DNA from: Candidatus Pelagibacter ubique HIMB058
Lineage (GTDB): Bacteria > Pseudomonadota > Alphaproteobacteria > Pelagibacterales > Pelagibacteraceae
Reading direction: 5' to 3'
Length of the DNA stretch: 62,865 nucleotides
Assembly: GCA_000419545.1 (NCBI GenBank)
Contig: ATTF01000005.1
Span: forward strand, 1-62,865
This document shows positions 24,748 through 33,484 of the stretch, one piece after another (position 1 is the stretch's first letter; the number at the start of each line of letters is the position of its first letter). The position numbers and the translations under genes were made by a program. The notes beneath the pieces are model-generated. The model saw only the letters and a list, made by a program, of their open reading frames with translations. It searched no databases and was not told the origin of the DNA.

Positions 24748-25772
24748 TTAAAATATTTATGTACCATTTTATTTTTTATTAACCAATTATAAATATCTTT
24801 AATAATTTGATCTATGCTTTTGCCGGGTTTCCATTTATAAAATTTTTTTATCTTACTGTTATTTGTTACATAATAAGGAATATCAAAATTTGAAGTTTTT
24901 GAAATACTTCCAATTTTGATTTTATGTTTAGTTATTTTCTCACATTTTGCTGTAAGATTTTTCAGAGAAATAGCATTCAGTGGTCCTCCACCGATGTTAA
25001 AGGTTTCATTATAAATTTCTTTAAATTTTAATATTTGTAAGTAGATTATATTGCTTACATCATCAATATGAATTACATCTCTCACTTGATTACCTTTCCC
25101 GCCAAAGCCTATGTAAGATAATTTCATTTTATTTATATGTCTTGCTACCCATAATGGAACAAAACCTTGGTCTTGTTTGCCAAATTGCCACGGACCAGCA
25201 ATTACTCCAAATCTATTTATAATAAATTTTAATTTGTTAACAAAAAAAAATTCTTTGATTAACTTTTCTGAGGCAAATTTAGTAAAGCCATAAAGTGAAC
25301 TTGCAGAGTCAGTGGGAAATTTTTCATCAATTTTTTTTTTAATTTTTAGAGATTTTTTTAAATTTGAATTTTTAATTATTTTTCTTAGATTGTAGATGGA
25401 ATAAACTCTACTTGAAGACAAAAAAATTATATTTGCTCGATCCTTGTCACACTTTTTTAAAATGTTAAAAGTCCCCACTAAATTAGTATTGAAAACTCTA
25501 TCAGGCTCTTTTTTTGATATCTCAATTGCTGGTTCTGCACAACAATCAATAACCAAATCAAATTTTGGCAATAATTTAATCTTTTTATAATTTTCAATGT
25601 TAATTTTATAATTTTTAATTTTTGACTTAATAAGACGTTTTTTATTTTCTAGAGAACCTTCACGTAAAAGGCTATCAAGGCTTGAAATCTTAACATTTTT
25701 TATTTTTTTCTTTAGATAAATAGCTAAATTTGATCCTACAAATCCGCATCCGCCTGTAATAAGTATTTTCAT
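24744..25772 (-). CDS. NAD-dependent nucleotide-sugar epimerase/dehydratase (second paralogue)
   Basis: A 342-residue extended SDR protein. ITGGCGFVGSN (5-15) binds NAD, Y161-G-F-T-K165 is the intact catalytic YxxxK pair, and the DQGFVPLWVA, GNQVRDVIHIDDV and NIGGGPLNAISL blocks resemble TyvE-type CDP-tyvelose/paratose epimerases and their relatives. It is the first gene of a three-gene minus-strand operon, 43 bp from the divergent GT2 gene. It differs from its downstream neighbour in sequence and keeps the catalytic tyrosine, so the two may perform successive steps on one nucleotide sugar. The substrate is not determinable. Confidence 0.8.
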   Translation of the reverse strand: MKILITGGCGFVGSNLAIYLKKKIKNVKISSLDSLLREGSLENKKRLIKSKIKNYKINIENYKKIKLLPKFDLVIDCCAEPAIEISKKEPDRVFNTNLVGTFNILKKCDKDRANIIFLSSSRVYSIYNLRKIIKNSNLKKSLKIKKKIDEKFPTDSASSLYGFTKFASEKLIKEFFFVNKLKFIINRFGVIAGPWQFGKQDQGFVPLWVARHINKMKLSYIGFGGKGNQVRDVIHIDDVSNIIYLQILKFKEIYNETFNIGGGPLNAISLKNLTAKCEKITKHKIKIGSISKTSNFDIPYYVTNNSKIKKFYKWKPGKSIDQIIKDIYNWLIKNKMVHKYFK

Positions 25773-25815
25773 TATAAATTAAATATCTTACTAATAAGTA
25801 AAAATAAACTAACTT

Positions 25816-26529
25816 ATGCTTTCGATAATAGTACCAGTTCGCAATGAATCAAATATTATTTCAGATGTTTTTAACTATTTTTTAAATGGTCTTAAAGATG
25901 TTGATTATGAGGTACTATTAATTAACGATTTTAGTAGTGACGACACTTTAGATAAAGCGGAAAATTTAGCTAAAAAATTTAAAAATTTCAAAGTACTTAA
26001 TAATAAAAAAAGAGGCTTGGGGGGAGCAATAAATCTTGGAATATTAAATGCATCAGGAAAAAATATAGCAATTATGATGGCTGATCAATCTGATGATATA
26101 AATGATTTAATTAAATATAATGAATTAATGAATACAGGAAACTATGATGCAGTTTTAGGATCAAGATTTACGAAGTATTCAAAAATAATTGATTATCCTT
26201 TTCAAAAACTTATACTTAATAGAATTTTTAATTTTTTTGTAAGTTTAATTTTTTGGAACAAATACAATGACTATACTAATGCTTTTAAAATTTATAAAAA
26301 AAATGTGCTTTTAGAAGTTATGCCGATCATATCAGAAAGCTTTAACGTTTTTTTAGAAATTCCATTAAAAGTTATTTCACGTAATTACAATTATAAAATA
26401 ACTAGTATAAATTGGATGGGAAGAAAAAAAGGGGAGTCAAAATTTAGAATAAAAGAATTAAGATCTAAATATTTGTTTACATTAATTTATTGTTTTATAG
26501 AAAAAAATTTATTAAATATAAAAAAATGA
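25816..26529 (+). CDS. Glycosyltransferase family 2
   Basis: A 237-residue GT-A fold transferase. MLSIIVPVRNES at the N-terminus, LLINDFSSDDT (34-44) with the nucleotide-binding aspartate, RGLGGAINLGI (68-78) and MMADQSDD near 95-102 (the DxD-type metal site) match the dolichyl-phosphate-mannose-synthase-like branch of GT2. It lacks the C-terminal membrane helices of some relatives, so it is probably a peripheral inner-membrane enzyme that makes a polyprenyl-phosphate-linked sugar. That product would be the donor type needed by the nearby GT39-like transferase (inference). Confidence 0.85.
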   Translation: MLSIIVPVRNESNIISDVFNYFLNGLKDVDYEVLLINDFSSDDTLDKAENLAKKFKNFKVLNNKKRGLGGAINLGILNASGKNIAIMMADQSDDINDLIKYNELMNTGNYDAVLGSRFTKYSKIIDYPFQKLILNRIFNFFVSLIFWNKYNDYTNAFKIYKKNVLLEVMPIISESFNVFLEIPLKVISRNYNYKITSINWMGRKKGESKFRIKELRSKYLFTLIYCFIEKNLLNIKK

Positions 26530-26621
26530 AAATTTTAACAAATTTATCTCTACAAAAGTCAGTAATAGTTTTCTTTGTATTAGTATTGATTATATTAATT
26601 AGTTTATCATTAATATTATAA
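26526..26621 (+). CDS. Possible 31-residue single-pass membrane peptide
   Basis: An ATG overlaps the GT2 stop in the ATGA arrangement (26526-26529), and the frame runs 31 codons to TAA at 26619-26621. The peptide starts MKILTNLSLQKS and continues as one unbroken hydrophobic helix of about 19 residues ending SLIL. Coupled translation with the glycosyltransferase is plausible and could supply a membrane anchor for it. It overlaps the convergent uppP gene by 6 nt. I recognise no family, and chance hydrophobic ORFs are common in T-rich DNA. Confidence 0.35.
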   Translation: MKILTNLSLQKSVIVFFVLVLIILISLSLIL

Positions 26622-27371
26622 ATAAGCTAAAGTAAGAAGAATAATTCCTAATAAAAGCCTATAATAAACAAATGCATTTAAGCTGAATTTGTTGAGATAT
26701 TTTAAAAAATATTTGATTGTTATAAGAGAGAAGAAAAAAGCAGAGATTATTGCAAAAATATTTAATTTAGCAAAATCTTGATTTTCAGAAAAAATAATAT
26801 TGTTTAATCCAAAAATAGAAACAGCCCCCAAGACAGGTATAGATATTAAAAAAGATATTTTTGCTGAGCCGACTCTTTCAAACCCTAAAAATCTAGCAGC
26901 TGTAATAGCTATTCCTGACCTACTTACCCCTGGTATCAATGCTAAAATTTGTAGAAATCCAATAAAAATTGCTGATTTTAAACTAAAATTTTTTTCAATA
27001 GTTTTTTCAGTTTTGAATTTGTCGCTTATAAACAATAAAATACCAAAAATTAAAGTTGTCCACGCAATAGTTGCAATATTTCTTATCTTTTCAATAAAAT
27101 TTGTTTCAACTAAAATAACTCCAACTAACATTACTGGAATAGACGAGATAATTATTTTTAAAAAAAGAATTTTATCTTTATAGAAATTAATGATGTCTTT
27201 ATAGAAATAAACTATAACAGCAATAAATGAACCTAAGTGTAAACTCACATCAATTGATAAACCCTTTTCAAGCTCTAGATAGTCAGAAGCAATGATTAAA
27301 TGCGAGGAAGAGCTAACAGGTAAAAACTCTGCTATTCCTTGAATTAAAGATAAGATAAAAATTTCAATCAC
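26616..27371 (-). CDS. uppP: Undecaprenyl-diphosphatase UppP (BacA)
   Basis: A 251-residue inner-membrane protein with about seven or eight helices. QGIAEFLPVSSSSHLI (11-26, with E15 and H24) and the later PGVSRSG block are the two active-site signatures of BacA/UppP. It dephosphorylates undecaprenyl diphosphate so the carrier lipid can be reused for peptidoglycan and O-antigen synthesis, and confers bacitracin resistance when overexpressed. Its place beside polysaccharide genes fits this role. The product is slightly shorter than E. coli UppP (273). Confidence 0.94.
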   Translation of the reverse strand: MIEIFILSLIQGIAEFLPVSSSSHLIIASDYLELEKGLSIDVSLHLGSFIAVIVYFYKDIINFYKDKILFLKIIISSIPVMLVGVILVETNFIEKIRNIATIAWTTLIFGILLFISDKFKTEKTIEKNFSLKSAIFIGFLQILALIPGVSRSGIAITAARFLGFERVGSAKISFLISIPVLGAVSIFGLNNIIFSENQDFAKLNIFAIISAFFFSLITIKYFLKYLNKFSLNAFVYYRLLLGIILLTLAYL

Positions 27372-27418
27372 TTTTCAAAAAATAAAATTAAAGATTGTTT
27401 TTTTATTGGCAATATTTA

Positions 27419-27437
27419 ATGCATATCAGGTATGCAT
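27419..27437 (+). promoter_or_regulatory. Perfect inverted repeat upstream of gltD, candidate operator
   Basis: ATGCATA (27419-27425) and TATGCAT (27431-27437) flank TCAGG in the 165-bp divergent region between uppP and gltD. The symmetry and spacing suit a dimeric regulator. A TTGACC (27485-27490) lies about 50 bp downstream as a possible -35 of gltD, but the -10 is poor. No T run follows, so a terminator is unlikely. Confidence 0.4.
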
Positions 27438-27536
27438 AAAATAACTATAATTTTTAAGGTTTTTTATAATAAAGGTAATTAATGTTGACCTTTAATAACT
27501 ATCATTAACTCTATTCTTGCCTTATTTAGATCATCC

Positions 27537-28982
27537 ATGACAAAAAAAATGCTTCAATTTGTTGACCTCAAACAGGAAACACCTGAAAAAAGAAGTACAT
27601 CAAAAAGAAAAGGTGATTTTAATGAGATCTATAAAGAATACATAACAAATAAAGCAACAGATCAATCAAGTAGATGTTCTCAATGCGGAGTTCCTTTTTG
27701 TCAAATACATTGTCCGCTGAGCAATAATATCCCAGATTGGTTGAAGCTAACTGCAGAGGGCCGTCTAAAAGAAGCCTATGAAGTGTCTCAAAGCACGAAT
27801 AATATGCCAGAGGTATGTGGAAGAATTTGCCCTCAAGATAGGTTATGTGAAGGGAATTGTGTTATTGAACAATCAGGCCATGGGACCGTCACTATTGGAT
27901 CTATAGAAAAATATATAACAGATACAGCTTGGGATAAGGGCTGGGTAAAACCTTTTAAGGTTAAAAGAGAACTAAAACAAACAGTCGGAATTATAGGTGC
28001 TGGTCCAGCAGGAATGGCTTCCGCTGAAGAATTAAGAAAATTAGGTTATCAAGTAACAATTTATGATAGGTACGATAGGCCAGGTGGTCTCTTAATTTAT
28101 GGTATTCCAAACTTTAAATTAGAGAAATTTGTCGTTGAAAGAAGAACAAAATTATTAAAAGAAACTGGCATAAAATTTGTTCAAAACTTTGAGGTTGGAA
28201 AAGATAAAACTTTATATGAACTTAAAGAAAAACATGATGCGATACTAATTTCAACAGGGGTTTATAAAGCTAGAGAAATAGATATACCAGGTCATAATCT
28301 TCAAAATATCTTTCCAGCGATGGATTTTTTAACTGCTTCTAATAGAAAAGGTTTGGGCGACAGAGTAAAATTATTTGATGATGGTACTTTGAATGCAGAA
28401 GGAAAAAATATTGTTGTAATTGGTGGGGGTGATACAGCAATGGATTGTGTAAGAACATCAATTAGACAAAAAGCTAAATCAGTAAAATGTTTATACAGGC
28501 GTGATCGAGAAAATATGCCAGGATCAGCAAGAGAAGTAGGGAATGCAATTGAAGAAGGAGTAGAATTTGTTTGGTTAACAAGTCCAAAAAGTTTTATTGG
28601 AACAAATAAAGTTGAAGCAGTTGAAGTAAATAAAATGAAATTAGGTGAACCGGACTCATCAGGCAGAAGAAGACCTGAAATTGATAAAGGATCAGAATAT
28701 AAGATCCCAGCAGATCTTGTGATTAAATCTTTAGGATTTGATCCTGAAAATTTACCTAAGTTATTTGATGCTAAAGAGCTAGTCGTATCTCAGTGGGGGA
28801 CTTTAAAAATTGATTTAAAATCGATGCAAACAAATTTAGATGGAGTGTTTGCAGCTGGAGATATTGTGAGAGGAGCTTCACTTGTGGTATGGGCAATCAG
28901 AGATGGCCGTGATGCTGCTACACAAATTGATAAATATTTACAAGATAAAGAGAACAAAAACAAATCTGAAGTGGCTGCATAA
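27537..28982 (+). CDS. gltD: Glutamate synthase (NADPH) small subunit
   Basis: A 481-residue FAD-binding flavoprotein that feeds electrons from NADPH to GltB. Cysteines 47, 50, 55 and 59 and cysteines 94, 98, 104 and 108 are the iron-sulfur ligands of the N-terminal domain. GAGPAGM (154-160) starts the FAD Rossmann fold, GGGDTAMDC near 300 starts the NAD(P)H fold, and AAGDIVRG near the C-terminus closes the FAD site. The length matches E. coli GltD. It precedes gltB by 5 nt, with gltD first rather than second as in E. coli. Together they convert 2-oxoglutarate and glutamine to two glutamates, the main ammonium assimilation step with glutamine synthetase. Confidence 0.96.
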   Translation: MTKKMLQFVDLKQETPEKRSTSKRKGDFNEIYKEYITNKATDQSSRCSQCGVPFCQIHCPLSNNIPDWLKLTAEGRLKEAYEVSQSTNNMPEVCGRICPQDRLCEGNCVIEQSGHGTVTIGSIEKYITDTAWDKGWVKPFKVKRELKQTVGIIGAGPAGMASAEELRKLGYQVTIYDRYDRPGGLLIYGIPNFKLEKFVVERRTKLLKETGIKFVQNFEVGKDKTLYELKEKHDAILISTGVYKAREIDIPGHNLQNIFPAMDFLTASNRKGLGDRVKLFDDGTLNAEGKNIVVIGGGDTAMDCVRTSIRQKAKSVKCLYRRDRENMPGSAREVGNAIEEGVEFVWLTSPKSFIGTNKVEAVEVNKMKLGEPDSSGRRRPEIDKGSEYKIPADLVIKSLGFDPENLPKLFDAKELVVSQWGTLKIDLKSMQTNLDGVFAAGDIVRGASLVVWAIRDGRDAATQIDKYLQDKENKNKSEVAA

Positions 28983-28987
28983 TTAAA

Positions 28988-31900
28988 ATGAATAATTACA
29001 AAAAAAATAAAAAAATTTTAGAGAAAAGTTTTAATTACTCTCCAGACATGGAACATGACGCATGTGGCGTTGGATTGATCGCATCTACAAATGGAAAAAA
29101 ATCAAGAAAAATTGTTGAATACGGGATTGAGGCGCTCAAAGCTATTTGGCATAGAGGAGCTGTAGACGCAGATGGAAAATCTGGTGATGGAGCAGGAATT
29201 CAAATAGAAATAGCGCCTGATTTTTTTAAAGAAAAAATATCAGCTACTGGGCACACTCTTGATGAAAGTAAAAGAATTTGTGTGGGAATGGTTTTTCTTC
29301 CAAGAACAGATTACTTTGAACAAGAAAAATGCAGAGAGATTATTGAGTCAGCTCTATTAGATGAAAATTATTATATATATGGCTGGAGACAAGTGCCAAT
29401 TAACTCTAGTGTATTAGGTAAAACAGCTGATCAAAATCGTCCAGAAATCGCTCAAGTAATGTTTAAGAAAAATGAGTCATTGCAAACCAATGATCTTGAA
29501 AGAGATTTATTTGAGACAAGAAAAAAAATTGAAAAAGTTGCTAGGAATAAACAAATTAAGGACTTTTATATTTGTTCATTTAGCTCAAGATCTATTGTTT
29601 ATAAAGGTATGTTTTTAGCTGAAATGCTATCTGAGTTTTACCCTGATCTTAATGATGAAAAACTAACTTCAAGATTTGCAATTTTTCACCAAAGATACTC
29701 CACTAATACCTTCCCTAGTTGGGATCTAGCTCAACCTTTCAGAACCTTAGCTCACAACGGTGAAATTAATACAGTTAAGGGGAATATAAATTGGATGAAA
29801 ATTCATGAGCAAGATATGTCAAGTCTACTTTTTAAAGATGTTAAAAATTTAAAACCAGTTATCCGAAGCTCTTCTGATTCAGGTGCTCTCGATAATGTTT
29901 TTGAACTTTTAACTCACTCAGGAAAATTAGCACCATTAATCAAACTGATGATGATCCCAGACTCTTGGTCAAAAAGAAGTAAAACTGTTCCAAAAAACCA
30001 TCAAGATTTATTTAATTTCCTCAACAGCACTATAGAACCATGGGATGGTCCGGCTGCTATTTGCGCAACTGACGCCAAATGGGTTTTAGCTTCTTCAGAC
30101 AGAAATGGATTAAGGCCCCTAAGGTATTCGATTACCTCTGATGATTTATTTTTTGCTGGATCAGAAACTGGAATGATTAAAATTTCAGAAGATAAAATTA
30201 TTGAGAAAGGAAAACTTGGCCCAGGTCAAATAATAGCTATTGATTTAAAAAAAGGAAAATTATTCAAAGATAAAGAAATTAAAGATCTTTTAGCTAAAGA
30301 TTATAAAAAATATAATAAGCAAATAATAGATTTAGAAAAAAAAATTTCATCTGATGATGAAAAACCAAATTTTTTAAGTGAAGAACTAAGAAAGCGCCAG
30401 TACTTGTCTGGATTAAGTATTGAGGATTTAGAGTTAATACTTCATCCAATGGCTGAAGAAGGAAAAGAAGCATCAGGGTCAATGGGCGATGATACTCCTG
30501 TCGCAGTTTTATCAAGTCATTTTAGACCTGTCTCACATTATTTTAGGCAAAACTTTAGTCAAGTAACTAACCCTCCAATAGACTCATTGAGAGAAAATAA
30601 AGTAATGAGTTTAAAAACAAGATTTGGAAATCTAGGTAATATTTTAGATTTTGATAATCTTACAGAGGAAAATATTTATGTTTTAGATAGTCCAGTACTT
30701 ACTAACTCGCAATTTAAAAAATTTAAAAAATTTTTTGCAAAAAAAGTTAAAGTTATCGACTGTACTTTTGATATTGAAAAAACCCTCAAAGAAAGAATTG
30801 AGTTAATTAGAGAAGAAGCAGAAACAGCTGTCAGACAAGGAAGCACTTGCTTAGTTTTATCTGATAAAAATATATCAAACAAAAAAGCAAGCATACCAAG
30901 CATATTAACTGTGGGAGCAGTTCACTCACACTTGGTAAAGCACGGTCTAAGAGGTTATTGTTCTTTGAATATCGAATGTTCCGATGCAATGGATACACAC
31001 TCATTTGCAATTTTAATAGGAGTTGGAGCTACAACTGTAAATCCTTATTTGGCAATAGACAGTATTTACCAAAGATTTGAAAAAAAATTATTTGGAAAGT
31101 CAGACTTTAAAACATGTGTAAATAAATTTAAAAAATCAATTGATGCTGGCCTTTTAAAGATCATGTCCAAGATGGGGATATCAGTAATCAGTTCTTATAG
31201 GGGCGGATGTAATTTCGAAGCAGTTGGCTTAAGTAGAGCAATAGTATCGGACTATTTTCCTGGCATGTCTTCAAGAATTTCAGGAATTGGGATTATTGGA
31301 ATTGAGAGAAAGATTAAAGAACTTCATGAAAAATTTAATACTAAAAATGTTTTTACCTTACCTATTGGTGGTTTGTATAGATTTAGAAAAAGTGGCGAGG
31401 ACCATCAGTATCAAGGAAAATTAATCCATTTGTTACAAAGCGCTGTGGGCAGTGGTTCTTATGAATTATATAAAAAGTATTCAGCTGGAATACATAACTT
31501 ACCTCCTATCAATTTAAGAGATCTACTAGAATTTAAAAAAAAGAGAAAACCTATTAGCGTTGATGAAGTAGAGCCAATTGAGGAGATATTAAAAAGATTT
31601 GGCAGCGGGAGCATGTCCCATGGAGCATTATCAGCTGAGGCTCATGAAACCCTAGCTATGGGTATGAATAGAATTAAAGGAGCTTCTTGTAGTGGAGAAG
31701 GCGGAGAAGATGCTAAAAGATTTAAAACTTTACCTAATGGAGATAGTGCAAACTCAAGAGTTAAACAAATTGCATCTGCTAGATTTGGCGTGACTGTTGA
31801 TTATTTAAATAATGCTAACGAAATAGAAATCAAAATTGCTCAAGGAGCAAAACCAGGTGAAGGAGGACAACTTCCAGGTTTTAAAGTTACCGAAGAAATA

Positions 31901-33484
31901 GCAAGATTAAGACATTCAACGCCAGGAGTTACATTAATATCTCCTCCTCCACACCACGATATTTACTCGATAGAAGATTTGGCACAACTTATCTACGATT
32001 TAAAACAAATTAATCCTGGTGCTAGAGTGGGAGTTAAATTAGTTGCATCAACTGGAATAGGAACAATTGCAGCAGGAGTTGCTAAGGCAAAAGCTGATAT
32101 CATTTTAATTTCTGGTCATTCAGGTGGAACTGGTGCTAGCCCTCAAACGAGCATTAAATATGCAGGTATACCATGGGAGATGGGTTTAACAGAAGCTAAT
32201 CAAATTCTTACCTTAAACAATTTAAGACATAATGTTACCTTAAGAACTGATGGTGGACTAAAAACTGGTCGAGATATAGTAATGGCTGCTATGATGGGAG
32301 CTGAAGAGTATGGCATGGGAACCTCTTCTTTAGTTGCAATGGGATGTATCATGGTAAGACAATGTCATTCAAATACATGTCCAGTTGGAGTTTGTAGTCA
32401 GGATGAAGCTTTACGTGAAAAATTTACAGGCACACCGGAGAAAGTTGTAAATCTATTTAAATTTGCCGCAACTGAAGTTAGAGAAATTCTTGCCTCTCTA
32501 GGTTTTAAGTCAATTAATGAAATTATCGGAAGAACAGATTTATTAACTCAAGTAAACAAGGGCGCATCAAATTTAGATGATTTAGATTTAAATCCTTTAT
32601 TAGTTCAAGCAGACCCAGGTGAAAATCTACGATATTGTAAAGATAAACATATTAATAAAGTTCCAGACACTTTAGATGAAAAGATTTGGTCTGATATAAA
32701 AGATAAAATTAAGACTGAGTCAGAGAACGAATTCAATTACGAAATTGAAAATACGTCAAGATCTGTTGGAACAAGGTTATCTCATCATATATATAAAAAA
32801 TTTGGCAACAACAAATTAGAAGAAAATACAGTTCATATAAAACTAGAGGGATCCGCGGGACAGTCTCTTGGTGCTTTTTTAACTAAAGGGATTAAACTTA
32901 CAGTCGAAGGTGATTGTAATGATTATGTTGGGAAAGGATTGTCTGGAGGGACTATCGTTGTATATCCTTCTTCTAAGAGTTCTTTAGTTTCTAATGAAAA
33001 TACAATTATTGGAAATACAGTTCTTTATGGAGCAACTTCAGGAAAGTTGTTTGCATCAGGACAAGCCGGAGAGAGATTTGCAGTTAGAAACTCTGGAAGC
33101 TTTTCAGTAGTAGAAGGATGTGGAGCTCATGGCTGTGAATATATGACCGGAGGAACAGCCATAATATTAGGAGAAGTAGGTGATAATTTTGGAGCAGGTA
33201 TGACAGGGGGAATGGCCTTTGTTTATGATAAAAAAAATACCTTTGAAAATTTTGCTAATCCAGCTTCAATAATTTGGCAAGAAATTGAAACAGATTATTG
33301 GAAGTCTTTTTTAAAAGAAAGCTTGAATATATTTGTCAAAGAAACAAACTCGAAAATAGGAAAAAGCATATTGAATAATTATAAAGATGAACTTAAAAAT
33401 TTTAAACAAATTTGCCCTATTGAGATGTTAGACAAATTAAAAAATCCTATAAGCTTAAAAACTAGCGTTAAGAAAGCAAGTTAA
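28988..33484 (+). CDS. gltB: Glutamate synthase (NADPH) large subunit
   Basis: A 1498-residue enzyme with the full glutamate synthase order. The class II glutamine amidotransferase domain has its nucleophile C26 in MEHDACGVG, exposed after removal of a 25-residue propeptide. A central domain follows, then the FMN-binding synthase barrel (HGALSAEAHETLAMGMNR, LISPPPHHDIYSIEDL, SGHSGGTGASP), a [3Fe-4S] site within RQCHSNTCPVGVC, and the C-terminal beta-helix with GGTIVVYP and GCGAHGCEYMTGG. Ammonia from glutamine is channelled to 2-oxoglutarate. It lies 5 nt after gltD, and an SDR gene begins on the very next base after its stop. Confidence 0.97.
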   Translation: MNNYKKNKKILEKSFNYSPDMEHDACGVGLIASTNGKKSRKIVEYGIEALKAIWHRGAVDADGKSGDGAGIQIEIAPDFFKEKISATGHTLDESKRICVGMVFLPRTDYFEQEKCREIIESALLDENYYIYGWRQVPINSSVLGKTADQNRPEIAQVMFKKNESLQTNDLERDLFETRKKIEKVARNKQIKDFYICSFSSRSIVYKGMFLAEMLSEFYPDLNDEKLTSRFAIFHQRYSTNTFPSWDLAQPFRTLAHNGEINTVKGNINWMKIHEQDMSSLLFKDVKNLKPVIRSSSDSGALDNVFELLTHSGKLAPLIKLMMIPDSWSKRSKTVPKNHQDLFNFLNSTIEPWDGPAAICATDAKWVLASSDRNGLRPLRYSITSDDLFFAGSETGMIKISEDKIIEKGKLGPGQIIAIDLKKGKLFKDKEIKDLLAKDYKKYNKQIIDLEKKISSDDEKPNFLSEELRKRQYLSGLSIEDLELILHPMAEEGKEASGSMGDDTPVAVLSSHFRPVSHYFRQNFSQVTNPPIDSLRENKVMSLKTRFGNLGNILDFDNLTEENIYVLDSPVLTNSQFKKFKKFFAKKVKVIDCTFDIEKTLKERIELIREEAETAVRQGSTCLVLSDKNISNKKASIPSILTVGAVHSHLVKHGLRGYCSLNIECSDAMDTHSFAILIGVGATTVNPYLAIDSIYQRFEKKLFGKSDFKTCVNKFKKSIDAGLLKIMSKMGISVISSYRGGCNFEAVGLSRAIVSDYFPGMSSRISGIGIIGIERKIKELHEKFNTKNVFTLPIGGLYRFRKSGEDHQYQGKLIHLLQSAVGSGSYELYKKYSAGIHNLPPINLRDLLEFKKKRKPISVDEVEPIEEILKRFGSGSMSHGALSAEAHETLAMGMNRIKGASCSGEGGEDAKRFKTLPNGDSANSRVKQIASARFGVTVDYLNNANEIEIKIAQGAKPGEGGQLPGFKVTEEIARLRHSTPGVTLISPPPHHDIYSIEDLAQLIYDLKQINPGARVGVKLVASTGIGTIAAGVAKAKADIILISGHSGGTGASPQTSIKYAGIPWEMGLTEANQILTLNNLRHNVTLRTDGGLKTGRDIVMAAMMGAEEYGMGTSSLVAMGCIMVRQCHSNTCPVGVCSQDEALREKFTGTPEKVVNLFKFAATEVREILASLGFKSINEIIGRTDLLTQVNKGASNLDDLDLNPLLVQADPGENLRYCKDKHINKVPDTLDEKIWSDIKDKIKTESENEFNYEIENTSRSVGTRLSHHIYKKFGNNKLEENTVHIKLEGSAGQSLGAFLTKGIKLTVEGDCNDYVGKGLSGGTIVVYPSSKSSLVSNENTIIGNTVLYGATSGKLFASGQAGERFAVRNSGSFSVVEGCGAHGCEYMTGGTAIILGEVGDNFGAGMTGGMAFVYDKKNTFENFANPASIIWQEIETDYWKSFLKESLNIFVKETNSKIGKSILNNYKDELKNFKQICPIEMLDKLKNPISLKTSVKKAS

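Noticed and set aside
26800-27183. 127-codon plus-strand ORF inside uppP
   Set aside because: It is a shadow of a conserved membrane-protein gene; the translation is low-complexity.
27372-27536. Riboswitch before gltD
   Set aside because: I could not draw a glycine, glutamine-type or other known aptamer; only the short inverted repeat is supported.
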